DNA of 64,000 bases, from NCBI GenBank assembly GCA_037447655.1, contig JBBHKE010002488.1, forward strand, positions 131,536 to 195,535, in the 5' to 3' direction. Every line of letters starts with the position of its first letter. Position 1 is the stretch's first letter. The translations under genes were made by a program, and so were the position numbers. Of the stretch, positions 22,824 to 34,680 are shown in pieces. The notes beneath the pieces are model-generated. The model was not told the DNA's origin, did not search any database, and saw only the letters and a list, made by a program, of their open reading frames with translations. This DNA is from Zygnema cylindricum. Its lineage: Eukaryota > Streptophyta > Zygnematophyceae > Zygnematales > Zygnemataceae.

Positions 22824-25346
22824 GCACTGAGTGTAAGGATTTTGTGTTTTTTATTAGAGTTTTTATTCATTGTGTTTTATGGAGGACCTTGCAAGTAATG
22901 CCCTCACAAGTAAGGCCGGACCAATCGTTATTAGCGTTATGTAAACTAATTCCATCCCATTTTTTTAAAAAAGTATTCTCCATTAGCGTAGTTCATTCTA
23001 TTTTTTTTCTGTATTCTATTTTGGGTTAATTTTCAGGTACCGTACAAAACGTTAGTACGTCATCATGTAATTAGTGTGGTGTACGGATAGTGCTAGTTTG
23101 TACAAAATTGTACCTTTTTAAGTATAAAGGTAGAATTTATTATGTTTAATAGCCCCGGACGCATGAGAATGTGCGGTATTAGAAGGGGTTCAATCCGAGT
23201 CCTAAAAAATTACGTTCGCACGTATTTAACCAACAACCGAATGGTCAACAGTATGAACGTCAAACATATTCGCCTGTGGAAAGTCATTTTTTTAGTAAAT
23301 GAATGTAACTGAATGCAATGTCGCGGCGGCGTATAACTGTAACTTTCATATATACAATTTCAACACCGAGTAGGTTGTTTATAAGCACATATAGTTACTA
23401 TTAATGCTATTTTATGGTTATGGTCCATTTAGCAAAAAAGTTTATTGTATTAAGGTGAAGATGGTCCCATTTAGTATGAATGTCCATTGTAATATGGTGT
23501 CGAACACAAAATAAAGTAAACGTTTATGTTAATACGGGGTTGATGTGCCAAAAAACCCTAAATTAAGATTGTTATTCGTATTTTTTAAAATAAAACAACA
23601 TCATTTGGCGTTGGTGATATTTAGGGATAGGAAACGCCAAATGCGGACAGTCCATAAAAAAGAGAATTTGTTTTTGGCGAATCACAACCAACCGTTTTTT
23701 GGTGGAATTTGTACGCCGTTATTTTGACAAATAATTTATTTTGTTCACCGCGGAGCAGATGAAGGCTCCGCCGCCTGCTCCACATTTCATCCATGGATTC
23801 CTCCCTACCAACCTACCATTTCCTCATCCAGCCACCCTTTCTCTTCCATATCTTCTTAACTTTATGGTGAATAGCGTTCCCTCTTCCGGTTTGTGTGTTT
23901 CTCACCTTCCCTCTGCTCCGCCTCTCCCTCCCTCCCCCTCCCTTTCCTCTCTCTCTACCTCTGCTGCACTCTCTTTATTTTCTCCTCTCCCTCTCTCTCC
24001 TTCTCAGTGTGTGTCGCTTTAATTGTTTATATGTTGTCCACTTGTATTGTTATCCCCTTTCTTTCTCCTCCTCCTCCTCTAACTCTTTGCCCTTGCCTCT
24101 TTCTCTCCCAATCTCCCTCTCCCCCTCTCGTTCCCCCCCTCTCTCCCTTTGAATCTGCTTTTCCCTATCCGTGAATCCCTCTCTCTCCCTATATTTTTAT
24201 ATATTTCTCCTTCCCACATTGAAGGTGCCTATCGCACCCCTCTCAATGTGTCTACCTTCTCCCCCCTCCCCCTCCCCCCCCTTCAAATGCCGCCCCTTCG
24301 CCCTCAATCTATTTCATTCCCTTTCGTAGCTCTCTCGAATTTGTTTCTGCGTAGCTGTTTTTTTTTAAACCTTTTGTTCTATTTTGTTTTATTTGTTGGT
24401 TTTGTTGTCGTTTGAATTATGTTAGTTGTGGTCGCTAATTTCTCATTGATTCACTTTTTTTTGTTTGTCTAATTTGCAGTTGTGACATGTGCAATATTCC
24501 TTCTACTAATGGAGATAACGCGCATACTATTAAAGTATAAAATAATAAGTTTTGAACGATAGGGGGAAAGTGAAAGAGGAGAGGAAAGAGGGAAGGCGAG
24601 GAAAAGAAGAGATTAGAGGTGAGAGAAGAGAGGGGGGAAAGAAAATAGGAGAGATTTTAAAAGAGGTAGAGTATGGGTTGCTTTGACGATTATTCAGTTC
24701 AGTTTTTTACTACACAAATGATAAAAATAACTAAAATATGGAGAAATGTAGGTAAGAATAATATTTCGTGTTTTTCTTAGGGTTGTACATTCGGTAATTA
24801 TCCGACATAGGATTTCGTTTGTTCAGTTGTAAATTATTTTGTATATACATTTATAACTTTTGCACAACTGTTATGTGCCTTGTGAGAGCAATATAAAACA
24901 AAGGAATCGGTTGTTTATGGTTTTAATTTTTGTTATCCATATTTATGTTTATGTAAATTATTTGTGTTTTTTGATTTTTGTATCTTATATATTAGTTTGC
25001 TCTACGTTTCTAAAATGTGTTTTTTCTTGTTAAAAAGTTATGATCTGAGGTTATTTTGATAACGAGATAAAAAAAATTAAAAACATTTTAGGACCGATAA
25101 TGAAATAAGAAATTACAAGTAACAAAAATGAATTCTGATTCTTGTTTCTGATTTCGGTGGACCAAGCTTAAGAGGAGAAGTGTATAATTTTTATACTATT
25201 AATGAAGAAAAAAATAACTTAAGATTACATTTTATTTGTTTGGTCAAAAAATTCGCGTTATGCACGTGACACACAAGTAAGTTATGGGATATAACTTTTA
25301 ATACGACTATGTATACCTTCTATCTATAGTAGAGTCAAAGTTGTAT
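22824..25346. other. Intergenic DNA with a C/T-rich tract, no recognised gene
   Basis: Near 22918 is a fragment like a MITE end (CAATCGTTATTAGCGTTA). A pyrimidine-rich tract occupies about 23885-24300, and an A/G-rich patch lies at 24560-24670. The rest is very AT-rich. Open frames through the tract are compositional. Confidence 0.5.
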
Positions 25347-28057
25347 CATTCAGCCACGATATATTTTCGTCGCTGAATGTTAGAACTCAGTTTACCATCA
25401 AAATTACCATTCAGCGACGAGACGATATCATCGCTGGATTATCGTGTCGACTTTCTACACTTCAGCGACGAAACTCTGTCGTCGCTAAAATTGTCTGAAG
25501 CCGGGACTGACATAATAATAGACTGTTTTTTTTTCCATCCGCGGAATTTAACATGTAACCGACGAAGCCCTAAACACATTGAAAACATTTTTGCCGAATT
25601 TGTGCACTTCAGCGATGAGAATGTGTCGTCGTTAGAACTGTCTGAATGCCGAAAAAGAGCTAGCAATTGACTGTATTTGTCGCCATCTCGGGAATATAAC
25701 GTGTAATTGACGAAGCATTAAACACATTGAATACATGTGTAACATCTAATGTCATCAAATTCTTTTTCCATACATCATTTTCAGTAACAAACTTCAAAAC
25801 GAAAAACAAAGAAGGACACGATTATATTCAATTCATAAAGGATACAATTTATCCGACATACTTTGACAAACGTTAAGATTGAAGTTTTTCTCCATGCATC
25901 ATTATCAGTAACAAACTTCAAAATAAAACACCAAGAAGGATACGATTATATTGAAATCATCAAGGATACAATTTTCCCAACATTATTTGACAAACGCTAA
26001 ATACAATTGCCACACTAACCATGAAAAACTACTAATAAAAAACTATAAAAATTTAACAGTAGTTCTATAATTTTATGATAAACCTTGTCCTCTCTTCACA
26101 GACTACACCACTTCTTTATGAAATGACTCAAAATCTTCGGTCTCCCATTCAGCGTCCGTGTCATCGGGGACTCCATCCTGTCGAGTGTCGGCATCTTGAA
26201 TGCCTTAGACAAAATCTCGTGCCATTATAGAGGGATTTGGCAACTCATGGCCTTCGAAATGGCACCGCCATTTCATGATGATAACTTGTAAATCCGGGGT
26301 GAGCATGCTCTCCTCCCATTTCCAGTTCTTTAATGATAATCCACACTGAATCATAGCTATACGTGCGTAACCCATCCCATTCGTGTCCTTCATTGCATTG
26401 ACTTTGCGAATTGAATCGCGAGCCAGCGTAAGGAAGAAAGCCTTCCTGGGCCCGACAAGCTTCCCGGACCAACCCTTGCCACTCGGTTGGGACCACGCAT
26501 GCTTCTCGATGACTTTCATTTTTCAATCCTCCCATTTCCGTGACCAAATCTCCTTAATTTTCAAAATGACGAAGGAGTCGGCGGGTTGCACGAGGTGAGT
26601 CGCGCAAGGAGGGAAGAAGTGTAGTATAGTCCTCTTGGCGAGTAAGACTCGGTTCAACTCCTCGGAATTGTTGTGACCGCCACAATTGTCGAGGAATATT
26701 TTTTTTTCACGTCCTTCGCGGTCTCCTTGGTAAGAATTCGGCTCTTCTATCCATTGCGGGAATACGGTTTTTTCATTCCATCCTTTGAGGCCGGTTCGGT
26801 AGCAAACTCCTACGATAGGAAAAAATAAAGGATAGGGTGAAGGAGTGAATTACGTGAGGGGGAGAAAATGAGGAAGGAGAGGGGGGGAAGAAGGAAAAAT
26901 ATTGAATGACGGGAAAAGGGACGAGGAGGGAGCATTAAGAACCAATTGGAAAGGGCAAAACATGTATTCATCGAGAGGATTACGTAAAGATTAGAGGAAA
27001 CTAAGGGAGTTGAACAAAATGTCAAGGATTTAAAATTTACTGAAACTTACCCGGTACATCATCGGGAAGGCCCTTTGTCGGGTAATTTCGAGCGCGGTTC
27101 GGTAATATTAACATTGGAGCCTCTATTCGGGCGTTCACCCCTCCGTGACTCGTACCATCAATGTCATGGACTCTCCGCCGCCCGCAACGTTCGCGTATCT
27201 AACAACCTCGTCGCCGCGAAAGCCTAAAGTCTTTTTGTTGTCCATATTTACAATCAAACGAGTCTCGTCCATATTCTCCACCAAATAATTGTTAAAAAGA
27301 CCTATTATCCACCATAAAAATAGAGAAACGCAAAAGAAAACAAAACACAAGTAAGGACAATGAAAGGGGAAACAAAATACAAAACTTTATATGACAAGAA
27401 ACAAGAAATGGAATGGAAATATGAAGCTTACCCGATTGGAATCCCCTTTTTAGTACGCCCATGTGATATGCCACGCATCTTTCAATGTATTCCTCCTTCT
27501 CCGGACTTGGTTGTAGTTTCCCCTTTTGAGCTCGAGCGACGATGCTATGCTCTTCAAAAAAGCGCTGAATCCAACGCCGACTGATTTTTGCCTTGATCTC
27601 TTCACCATTCTCGTTGGTAAATTCTAGCGCACCCTCCTTCTTCATATCGGCGATGATGTGATTTTGCATTTTTCCCACAATGAAAGTCGACATTTTCAAT
27701 CTCGCCTTTTGGAATCAGAAGAATTCGTCCACTAGTTCCCCGTGAACCTTGACAACCCATGGTAACTCTTTCTTTCCCCTTCCCGGTAACGCCTTCATTA
27801 GCGCCACACTTCTCTTCCCAAATCTTGCGGAAGATAAGGTGAGAGTAGTCTCCCATTATCCTTTTGAGTAGCGCCACCCTTTCTACCCACCACCACCTCG
27901 CCTTCTGGTACTCTGCGATTAAAGTAAGGAAAGAAAAAAATAATTAGTGACTGAATTATTATGAAGATGAATAACTGAATTAGGCTGGTGTCGTTGAATT
28001 AGCGACGACAGGTTGTCGTCGCCTAATTCAGCGACAACCATCTATCGTGGCTGAATG
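25347..28057 (-). mobile_element. Pogo/Tigger-like DDE transposon (decayed)
   Basis: A broken pogo-type transposase gene lies between inverted subterminal repeats. CATTCAGCCACGATA occurs at 25347 and inverted at 28043-28057, each followed by a TCGTCGCTGAAT-like word. More copies of TTCAGCGACGA/TCGTCGCT flank both sides (25410-25640 and 27990-28140). The exact outer ends are not certain; the element may extend to about 28145. Confidence 0.65.
26205..27912 (-). pseudogene. Pogo-like (DDE_1/CENP-B family) transposase
   Basis: Three exons can be read, at 27432-27912, 27051-27301 and 26205-26809, with GT-AG borders (donors GTAAGC and GTAAGT; acceptors near 27302 and 26810). Exon 1 has the plant pogo N-terminus (R-I-M-G-D-Y-S-H-L-I-F-R-K-I-W), then a frameshift, then a helix-turn-helix part (R-R-W-I-Q-R-F-F-E-E-H). 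Exon 2 carries the first catalytic Asp (E-N-M-D-E-T) and ends R-N-Y-P-T-K-G-L-P-D-D-V-P-G. Exon 3 carries the second (F-L-D-N-C-G-G-H-N) and third (L-V-Q-P-A-D-S-F-V-I) Asp residues. The last in-frame part (to 26205) follows a stop after K-W-E-D. The DDD triad survives, but the frameshift and stop make it a pseudogene. Confidence 0.8.
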
Positions 28058-28255
28058 GCGTAAAACATGACTCCCCTAAGAATCATGGTTCAGCGACGAC
28101 TGAAATTCGTTGCTCCTTATGGATGAACCTCTGTCGTCGCTATTTTGAACAAGCCCGACTAATTAAAAAAAAAAACTTTTTGACTGTGTGGGTTAACGAC
28201 AGCAAGATAAGAAGACAAAGAAAGAAGAATAATTTGCAAATCACATACATACTTA

Positions 28256-28640
28256 TTACCGCAATTTTTTTTGAGACAACTCCCGAGTGAGCATCGCCAC
28301 TTGTTCTTGATGGGCGACCAATTGCTCAGTGAGTGCATCGATTGTTCGTCGCCATTCCTCTTCTGTCGATGGTGGAGGTGGAGTCATTGGACGCCGAACC
28401 CGTGGGATTTTGCATAAACAGGGTCGCCTCACACGAACATTTCCGAACTTATCTAGAATCGAGGTACGAGCTGCATGCAAAGCTATTACCTTGGAGGTTC
28501 TTTGACAATACTTTAGGACGGCATATAGATGAGGGTCCCACGGATGGTAAAGCCGCAATAGGTGGGGAACATTCACGCGATAACCGCAGTCGTCGTGAAC
28601 AATCCATGAATGTCGTGAATCCGCCGAATCGAATTACCGT
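28256..28640 (-). pseudogene. Unrecognised ORF remnant with C-terminal coiled coil (WDPHL type)
   Basis: I do not recognise the family. The frame reads S-W-I-V-H-D-D-C-G-Y-R-V, then Y-H-P-W-D-P-H-L-Y-A-V-L, then a Pro-rich linker and a heptad-like helix (I-D-A-L-T-E-Q-L-V-A-H-Q-E-Q-V) to the stop at 28256. A stop lies upstream near 28640. A similar arrangement (H-I-W-D-P-R-L plus coiled coil) occurs at 48640-49015. It may be a second gene of a transposon. Confidence 0.35.
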
Positions 28641-28783
28641 ATGTGGGCGAGCGTCGAGCCTTGATCGTCACCATCGATGAAAAGCCACGTCACGTGAGCG
28701 GGAACATCCGTGGGGATGTCTAGAATTTTCGGACGGGGATTTTCCCTCGGGTTTAAGGAGCGAGGTTCACCGTACCTCAAGTG

Positions 28784-28983
28784 TTACGGCCATTCGGTCA
28801 CCGAAATGTAGTTCTCGGCACGAGGCACAAAACTGTCCATGTCCTCCTCTCCCGTGGGAGGAGGAAAAAACCAATCAAGATCCTCAACTCGGTACGGAGC
28901 TTGAGGACCCGGATTTCCCAATACAACGCCTCTCTCCATATTCGGTGATGGAGGCTGAAACTTTGAGACCTCCATAAGTCCTC
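28784..28983 (-). pseudogene. Short ORF downstream of the LTR-C end
   Basis: An ATG-led frame (from 28975) begins M-E-V-S-K-F-Q-P-P-S-P and contains D-W-F-F-P-P-P-T-G-E-E-D; it stops at 28784. It follows the truncated 3' end of LTR-C directly, where gag would be expected, but I see no gag signature. Confidence 0.25.
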
Positions 28984-29494
28984 AGAGTGGACAGCTTCCA
29001 AGAAGCCTCTAGGATAACCCTGACCCTTTTGTGTTTCAGCAAGAACAAAAGCCACCCTGGCAGACAAAAACTCTGACCAACTTCACCTCTGTGAAGGCAA
29101 GACTTTCGTGAGTCGATAGCAAAAAGAATCTCTAAATTTGCTAACCTGAGCAGTAAATTATGGAGGGTCAAAGTTCACCTTTTGTACAGAAGCTCTCTGG
29201 GAGAGAAGGTCCTATCTCCTAATATTCTAAGTCATATCTCTCTCACAGACTCTATCAACTGATGTACGGAGCCAATCAGATTACACTTCCGTACACAAAA
29301 GTATAGCTGTCGGTGTACTTTCTGTACGAACATTGTACGACATGGCCTAAATGTCGACACGTGGTATATCCCGATTCGCTCCCTTAATCCTCGGAGATGC
29401 CTCGATCCAATGTCATTCCGCCACGTGTCCTCTGATGTGGCGATGACCAAAAACCGCCGAAATCCTCTTCCGCGATCTCGGCGTTTAATTCCGG
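28984..29494 (-). repeat. LTR-C, 3' half, copy 1
   Basis: It matches 34684-35191 closely, with scattered substitutions (roughly one in ten to one in fifteen bases by eye). On the minus strand it has the LTR landmarks of this superfamily: a GTAC-rich segment and the AGAGGCTTCTTGGAAGC end. It stops abruptly at TTCCGGCC, where element B begins. Confidence 0.7.
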
Positions 29495-30472
29495 CCCCAC
29501 CTCCTCACCCTGCTTCCTGGTGAGGTGCAGCCTTCGTACACCTCCTCTCTCTAGCCCCCATACTTGTTGTAGTCACTGAAGGATAGAGAGAGTGGTTTAT
29601 CCATGGCTGCATTAGGTCAACAGACATGGCTACTAAAAATATACCTGACGAACCCAGGATTTGATCCTGGTACCTGCGGTTCGTCAAGCTGGCCGATAGT
29701 GGTCAGCTTTATCCTACTAGACTAGGACCAATGCTAAATGCTATAGTATGTGATAGATATATATATATATATATTTAGGAAGGAGCAAATCCATTTAACT
29801 AAAAGTGTGTACAGCGTGCATGGATACAGTTTTATGAATGTACCAATTCAAAACGGATACGACGCATTTTGTTTCGACAACGAAACAAATATCGCGCAAG
29901 TATTTATTACGGCCAAGATTACGTCTCGCTGCAAATCCAACGGCACACATCATCGCCGAAATCTTGGAGTAGTCACTTTGCCGTTTAGAGACGTGGCATG
30001 ACCTGGAGCCACGTGGAGAGATGACATTCGGTTATAGGAATTCCGAGGAATGTACGGACGAGTGAAAAGGAGACACGCGTCCGCTTAATAATCCTGTCGT
30101 ACATAGACCGTACAAAAGGTACACAGGCAGTAGTACTTTTTGGTACAATATAGTAATCTGATTGGTCCGTACTTCAGTAGATAGAAGTTATTAGAGGGAA
30201 TCAGGACTTAGAAAATTTTGGTAGGCAGTCACCTCTCCCTTAGAGAGTCTGTACAAATTGGCATTTTTACTGCATCATAACTTATCGCCTGGTTGGGCGT
30301 TTTCAGAGATTCTTTTTCCTACGGACTCAGGAGAGTCTAGGCTGCACAAGGGTGCATTCTGATTGTCAGCTTGATTGCCTGGCCAGCTGTGGCTGTGGGT
30401 TAAAGTGGGCTAGTTAACAACTATCTAGAGGCTTCCTGTATTCTGTAGTCCAATGGAGGACACAGAATTGCA
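29495..30472 (+). repeat. 5' LTR of element B (5' truncated)
   Basis: It shares ATACTTGTTGTAGTCACTGA with the other LTRs and ends GGACACAGAATTGCA. It contains the type 2 hairpin at 29646-29686 and an (AT)n run at 29758-29774. Confidence 0.8.
29646..29686 (+). other. Type 2 tRNA-minihelix-like hairpin in LTR U3 (element B)
   Basis: Outer stem TGACGAAC (29646-29653) pairs with GTTCGTCA (29679-29686). Inner stem CCAGG/CCTGG (29654-29658, 29666-29670) closes a 7-nt loop. An 8-nt bulge lies at 29671-29678. Read antisense, the inner arm is CCAGG-ATCAAAT-CCTGG, like a tRNA T-arm. Confidence 0.7.
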
Positions 30473-30487
30473 GGTTATAGGCCCACC
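30473..30487 (+). promoter_or_regulatory. Primer binding site of element B
   Basis: GGTTATAGGCCCACC: one change (G to A) from the element G site. The change also turns the gag ATG into ATA. Confidence 0.75.
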
Positions 30488-31587
30488 CTCTAGGGTGCCC
30501 ACTTTCAATGGATCTGGGTTCATCTATTGGGAAGCCATGATGATGGGAGCTTTGTGTGAAAAACGATACTGGGTATTGTCAGTGGACAAGTGAAACCTCC
30601 CCCTTTGGGAACTCCGCCAGGATTTGGCAGAGTAAGGTTTTTTGCTGCTGCGACTTCTTCCGCGGAGGAGGTAGATGATGGGGACAGCAGTGTGTCCGAA
30701 AAGGGGAAAGGGAAGGAGACACCCCTCACCCCTATTGCCATGGCACCAGGAACGGCGACCGTGAAGATAGTGGAGAACGATGTTCAAATGTGGGAAGACA
30801 TAAACATGGCTTCCAAGAACTTCATTCTAAGGCATCTCACTCAAGCCTTGGCCACCTCTCACCTTAATATTTACAAGGCCGACGAGTTGTGGGAAAGTTT
30901 GGTGGAGATCTATAGATCGGTACCATTCAAAAGCTTTAGTTGGCTGAGCAAAAGCTAGTGAGTTACACTTACAAAGGAGGAAAGATGTAAGATTATTGTA
31001 ATGATCTTTCTTGTTTGTATATGGAGATGGAAAGTGCTGGTTGGACAGGCACAATGAAAATGAAAGTAAACACTCTCATCATAAAGTTACCCGACGAGTA
31101 TGGGAACTTAGTGTACCGAGTACAAGAAATGACTGATAGTTCATGGAAGTGGAATACAGTGGTCAGGATGATACTTGTGCAGGAAAATACCATGGAGATC
31201 AGGGGAGGTGGAAAGAGCGTTCAAGCTCTAGCCGGCGGAGGGGACAGGTGGAGACCGGAACCGAAAAAACCATACAAAGGAGAAAGAGTCCAACCTGGAG
31301 GACCGAGGCCCCCAAAGGGCCTATGTCATTTTTGCAAAAAGCCAGGGCACTTTATTGCGGATTGTGCCAAGCTGGCGGAGCTGAGGCTCAAAGAGAACCA
31401 AGGAGGGGGTTCTTCCGGAGGGAAGAAAAAAGCACTTTTGGTCACAAAGGTGAAAGGAGACACCGAGGACGAGTCCTCTGAGGAGGATGAGGAGCTTCTT
31501 TTTGACGAGAGTCAGGAGGAGAAGGAGATCCCTCGGAGACAAAAGTGCGCCCTTGGAGCAATTTGGGAAGCTCCACAGGAAGGATGA
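30473..31587 (+). pseudogene. gag of element B (frameshifted)
   Basis: It encodes the same gag as A, with at least two frameshifts (near 30570 and 30930-31000). From 31015 the frame is open and holds an intact zinc knuckle C-H-F-C-K-K-P-G-H-F-I-A-D-C (CX2CX4HX4C), followed by an acidic Glu/Ser-rich linker. A TGA (Trp codon changed) stops it just before the protease D-S-G-A-S. Confidence 0.85.
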
Positions 31588-34500
31588 ATCATCGACTCAG
31601 GTGCATCTATGCATATGTGTCGTGACAAGGACCTCTTCACTAAGCTAAGGAAAATCCCTACTATATAAATAGAGTACGGGGATGGGAGAGTTGTTACTAC
31701 ATATCTAGTGGGATCAGTTGACTTGGAAGTTTTAGTGGGGGGTAAGACTTATATTCTCACTTTCTCAGATGTGCTTTATATTCCTCAGCTGAGTTAAAAT
31801 CTTGTTTCTACATCTGTGTTAGATGACAAAGAGTTTGATACTTTCACTAGAAAGGGAGTTTTTACAGCCAAGTATGGGGATGAAGTTTACTTCACTGCAA
31901 ATAAGGGTAGCCAAGGAATGTTTAGGCTTAACCTGAGTAATGAAAAGAAGAATGCTTACTATGTTGGTGTCCCAAAATTGATGATTTGGCATAAGCGGTT
32001 GGGGCATGTGCATTTTGATAGGTTGAGGGAGATGAAAAAGCTGGGTGTGGTAGAAGGCATTCAGTTTAGTGATAATGAAATGGTGGATGATTGTAGTGGT
32101 TGTGCCCAAGGAAAAGCTCACAGACTTCCTTTTCCCAAAGCCGCCACATATAGGGGTGAAAAAGTACTAGATTTGATCCACACAGATATCTGGGGACCAG
32201 CAAGGGTACCCTTAGTTGGAGGGAAAAGATATATGTTTACAATCACTGATGATTGGTCTGGATACTCTAGAGTTTATTTTCTAAAAACAAAGTCAGAAAC
32301 ACCAACTTACTTCAAAGAATACAAAGCCTGGAGTGAAAAGTTGCATGGAACCCCCATTAAGAGAATAAGGAGTAATAATGGGGGAGAGTATACCTCAACC
32401 AATTTGAGGAATACTTAAGAGATGAGGGAGTTCAACACCAGAAAACTGTACCACATAATCCGGAACAAAATGGTGTAGCAGAAAGGCTAAACCGAACACT
32501 AGGAGATAGTGTATGCAGTATGTTGGATGACAAGAAAATAGGAAAAAGATTTTGGGCAGAAGCCATGAACTGTACCAATTACATTAAAAATAGAGTCCTC
32601 ACATCAGCAGTCAAAGGTATGACACCTTATGAGAGATGGGTTGGAAGAAAACCAGATATCTCTCACCTTAAAGTTTTTGGTAGTCAAGTTTACAGTCTAG
32701 ATACGGATAAGAAAAACTGGAAACTTGATGCTAAGGGAAAACCTGGATATTTTGTGGGATATGATGAGGATGTTAAGGGATATAGAGTTTATGACTTAGC
32801 AAAGCAAGATATCATTCTGGTAAAACACCTCGTTGTCATGGATGAAGGAAAGTCAATTGACCCCTTTAAATATACTAAGAAGATAAGAATCAGGTTTGAG
32901 TCCGAAAGTGAGGAAAACTCTGTTTTTCCCGGAAAGGACATGAGTGATACCGTGATTGCAGATTTAGGGGAGAACTAAGATACAGAAGAGCCACCAGATA
33001 CCCCACATATTCCCATGGATTTTGAGGAGATAGAAGAGGAGGAATCGGAACCATCTTCCATGAATAGGGGAGCTAATGAGACACTAAGGAGGAACCCAAG
33101 ACTTCCCTCTATTCCAGCTTCACAATTTGAATGGGGGAGAAGGAGCAGCAAAAGGCTACAAGAGAAACAGGCGGCTCATAAGGTAACCAAGCTATCACAT
33201 CCTGATGAGCCTCAGTCATACTTGGAGGTAATGTACAGTCCAGAAAAGGACAGATGGATCAGGGCCATAAATGATGAAATGGCTTCCATCATGGAAGCAA
33301 ATAACTGGGAACTAGCGGATTGCCCTCCAGACAGAAAATCTATTGGGTGTAAATGGGTCTTGAAAAAAAAACTAAACCCTGACAATACCATCGAAAGATA
33401 TAAGGCTCGTTTGGTGGCAAAGGGTTTCACCCAAAAGGAGGGGATTGACTATGAGGAGACATTCGCCCCAGTTGTTCGTTTCCTATCAGTCAGGATTCTC
33501 CTCAGTCTAGCAGCAGCGGAAGACATGGAAATTCATCAGATGGACATTAAGACCGCCTTCCTCAATGGTTAGTTAGAGGAAGAAATCTTCATGAGGCAAC
33601 TAGAGGGATTTGTGGAGAATGGAGAAGATAGTAAAGTCTGCAGGCTCATAAAATCCTTATATGGACTTAAGCAGGCTCCACGTTAATAGAATAAGAAACT
33701 ATATGAGTTTCTTACTAGTCTAGGATATATCAGGATCAGCTCTGACCATTCTATCTATATTTTTGAGGATGAGAATGGTGTGGTCTTTATTGCAATTTAT
33801 GTGGATGATCTGCTGGTGTTAAGTAAGTTTTTGGAAAAGATCAATAAGTTGAAGAAAGATTTTAGAAGCAAATTTGACATGAAAGATTTAGGGGAAGAAA
33901 GATATATTTTAGGAATTCAAATGGAAAGAGATAGGGGTAAAAAGATCATAAGACTCACTCCGAAAGAAACAATAGGAAATATGCTTGAGAAAATTCAAAT
34001 GGAGAAAGCTAACAGTTGTATCACTCCCATGGACTTGAAAAAAATAAGTGATGGGAGTGTAGAAGGAGGAGTGATAATCTTAGATGATCAGATGAGTCCA
34101 GAGGAGAGAGAGTTTATAAAGTCTATTCCTTACAGACAGGTCGTAGGAAGTTTGATCTACTTTATGAACTGTACAAGGCCAGACATAGCGGCAGCAGTAG
34201 GTGTCCTCAGGAGGAGTCTCAACGATCCTAGAAAGAGAGATTAATAGGCAACCAAGACAGTCATGAGATATCTGGTTGGAACCAGAGAATTATCGTTGCA
34301 TTTGGGAGGGGAGCATATGATATCACCAGTTGGAGTGATGCCAGTTATGGGGATGCACCTTTGAGAAGATGCACTTCTGGATATGTTTTGTATGTGGGGG
34401 AAGGTGCTTGCTGTAAGAGCAGTAACCAACAAGAGGTGGTTGCTCAGTCTACTATGGAGGCTGAGTATATGGCGTCTTGTTGTGCTGTAAAAGAACTAAT

Positions 34501-34680
34501 GTGGGTGGTCATTATTGCAAGAACTGGGATATATGAAGGAGGGAGTGCATAAAATCTTTTGTGATAATCAAGCTGCAATCGCAATTTCAGCCAATCCAAA
34601 ACACCATTTCAAAGCAAAACATATGGACATAAGATTAAGCTTCGTAAGAGAAAAAGTTGAAAATAAAATTTTAAATCTTG
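31588..34680 (+). pseudogene. pol of element B (broken, 3' truncated)
   Basis: Protease I-I-D-S-G-A-S lies at about 31590. Integrase is at 31816-32418 and 32430-32978, with the HHCC finger intact (C-S-G-C-A-Q-G-K) and D1 present (H-T-D-I-W-G-P); D2 is changed to Asn (R-S-N-N-G-G-E-Y). RT is at 33220-34240, with Y-V-D-D-L-L-V-L-S at about 33798. RNase H is broken by small indels (34241-34560) and cut at 34680. Several stops are present, for example at 33571. Confidence 0.85.

Larger units (their letters stand above)
29495..34680 (+). mobile_element. Copia element B, truncated at both ends
   Basis: The 5' LTR lacks about its first 60 bp. The internal region (30473-34680) runs from the PBS to the RNase H domain and stops at AAATCTTG, so the last pol codons, polypurine tract and 3' LTR are missing. 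Both breakpoints touch LTR-C copies. Confidence 0.85.

Noticed and set aside
25377-25670. Plus- and minus-strand ORFs across the TTCAGCGACGA repeats
   Set aside because: They arise from the short palindromic repeats of the transposon end and match no family.
29495-34680. Element B as a normal insertion with a 510-bp target duplication
   Set aside because: Copia integrase makes 5-bp duplications, and B lacks both true ends, so the flanking LTR-C copies must come from rearrangement.
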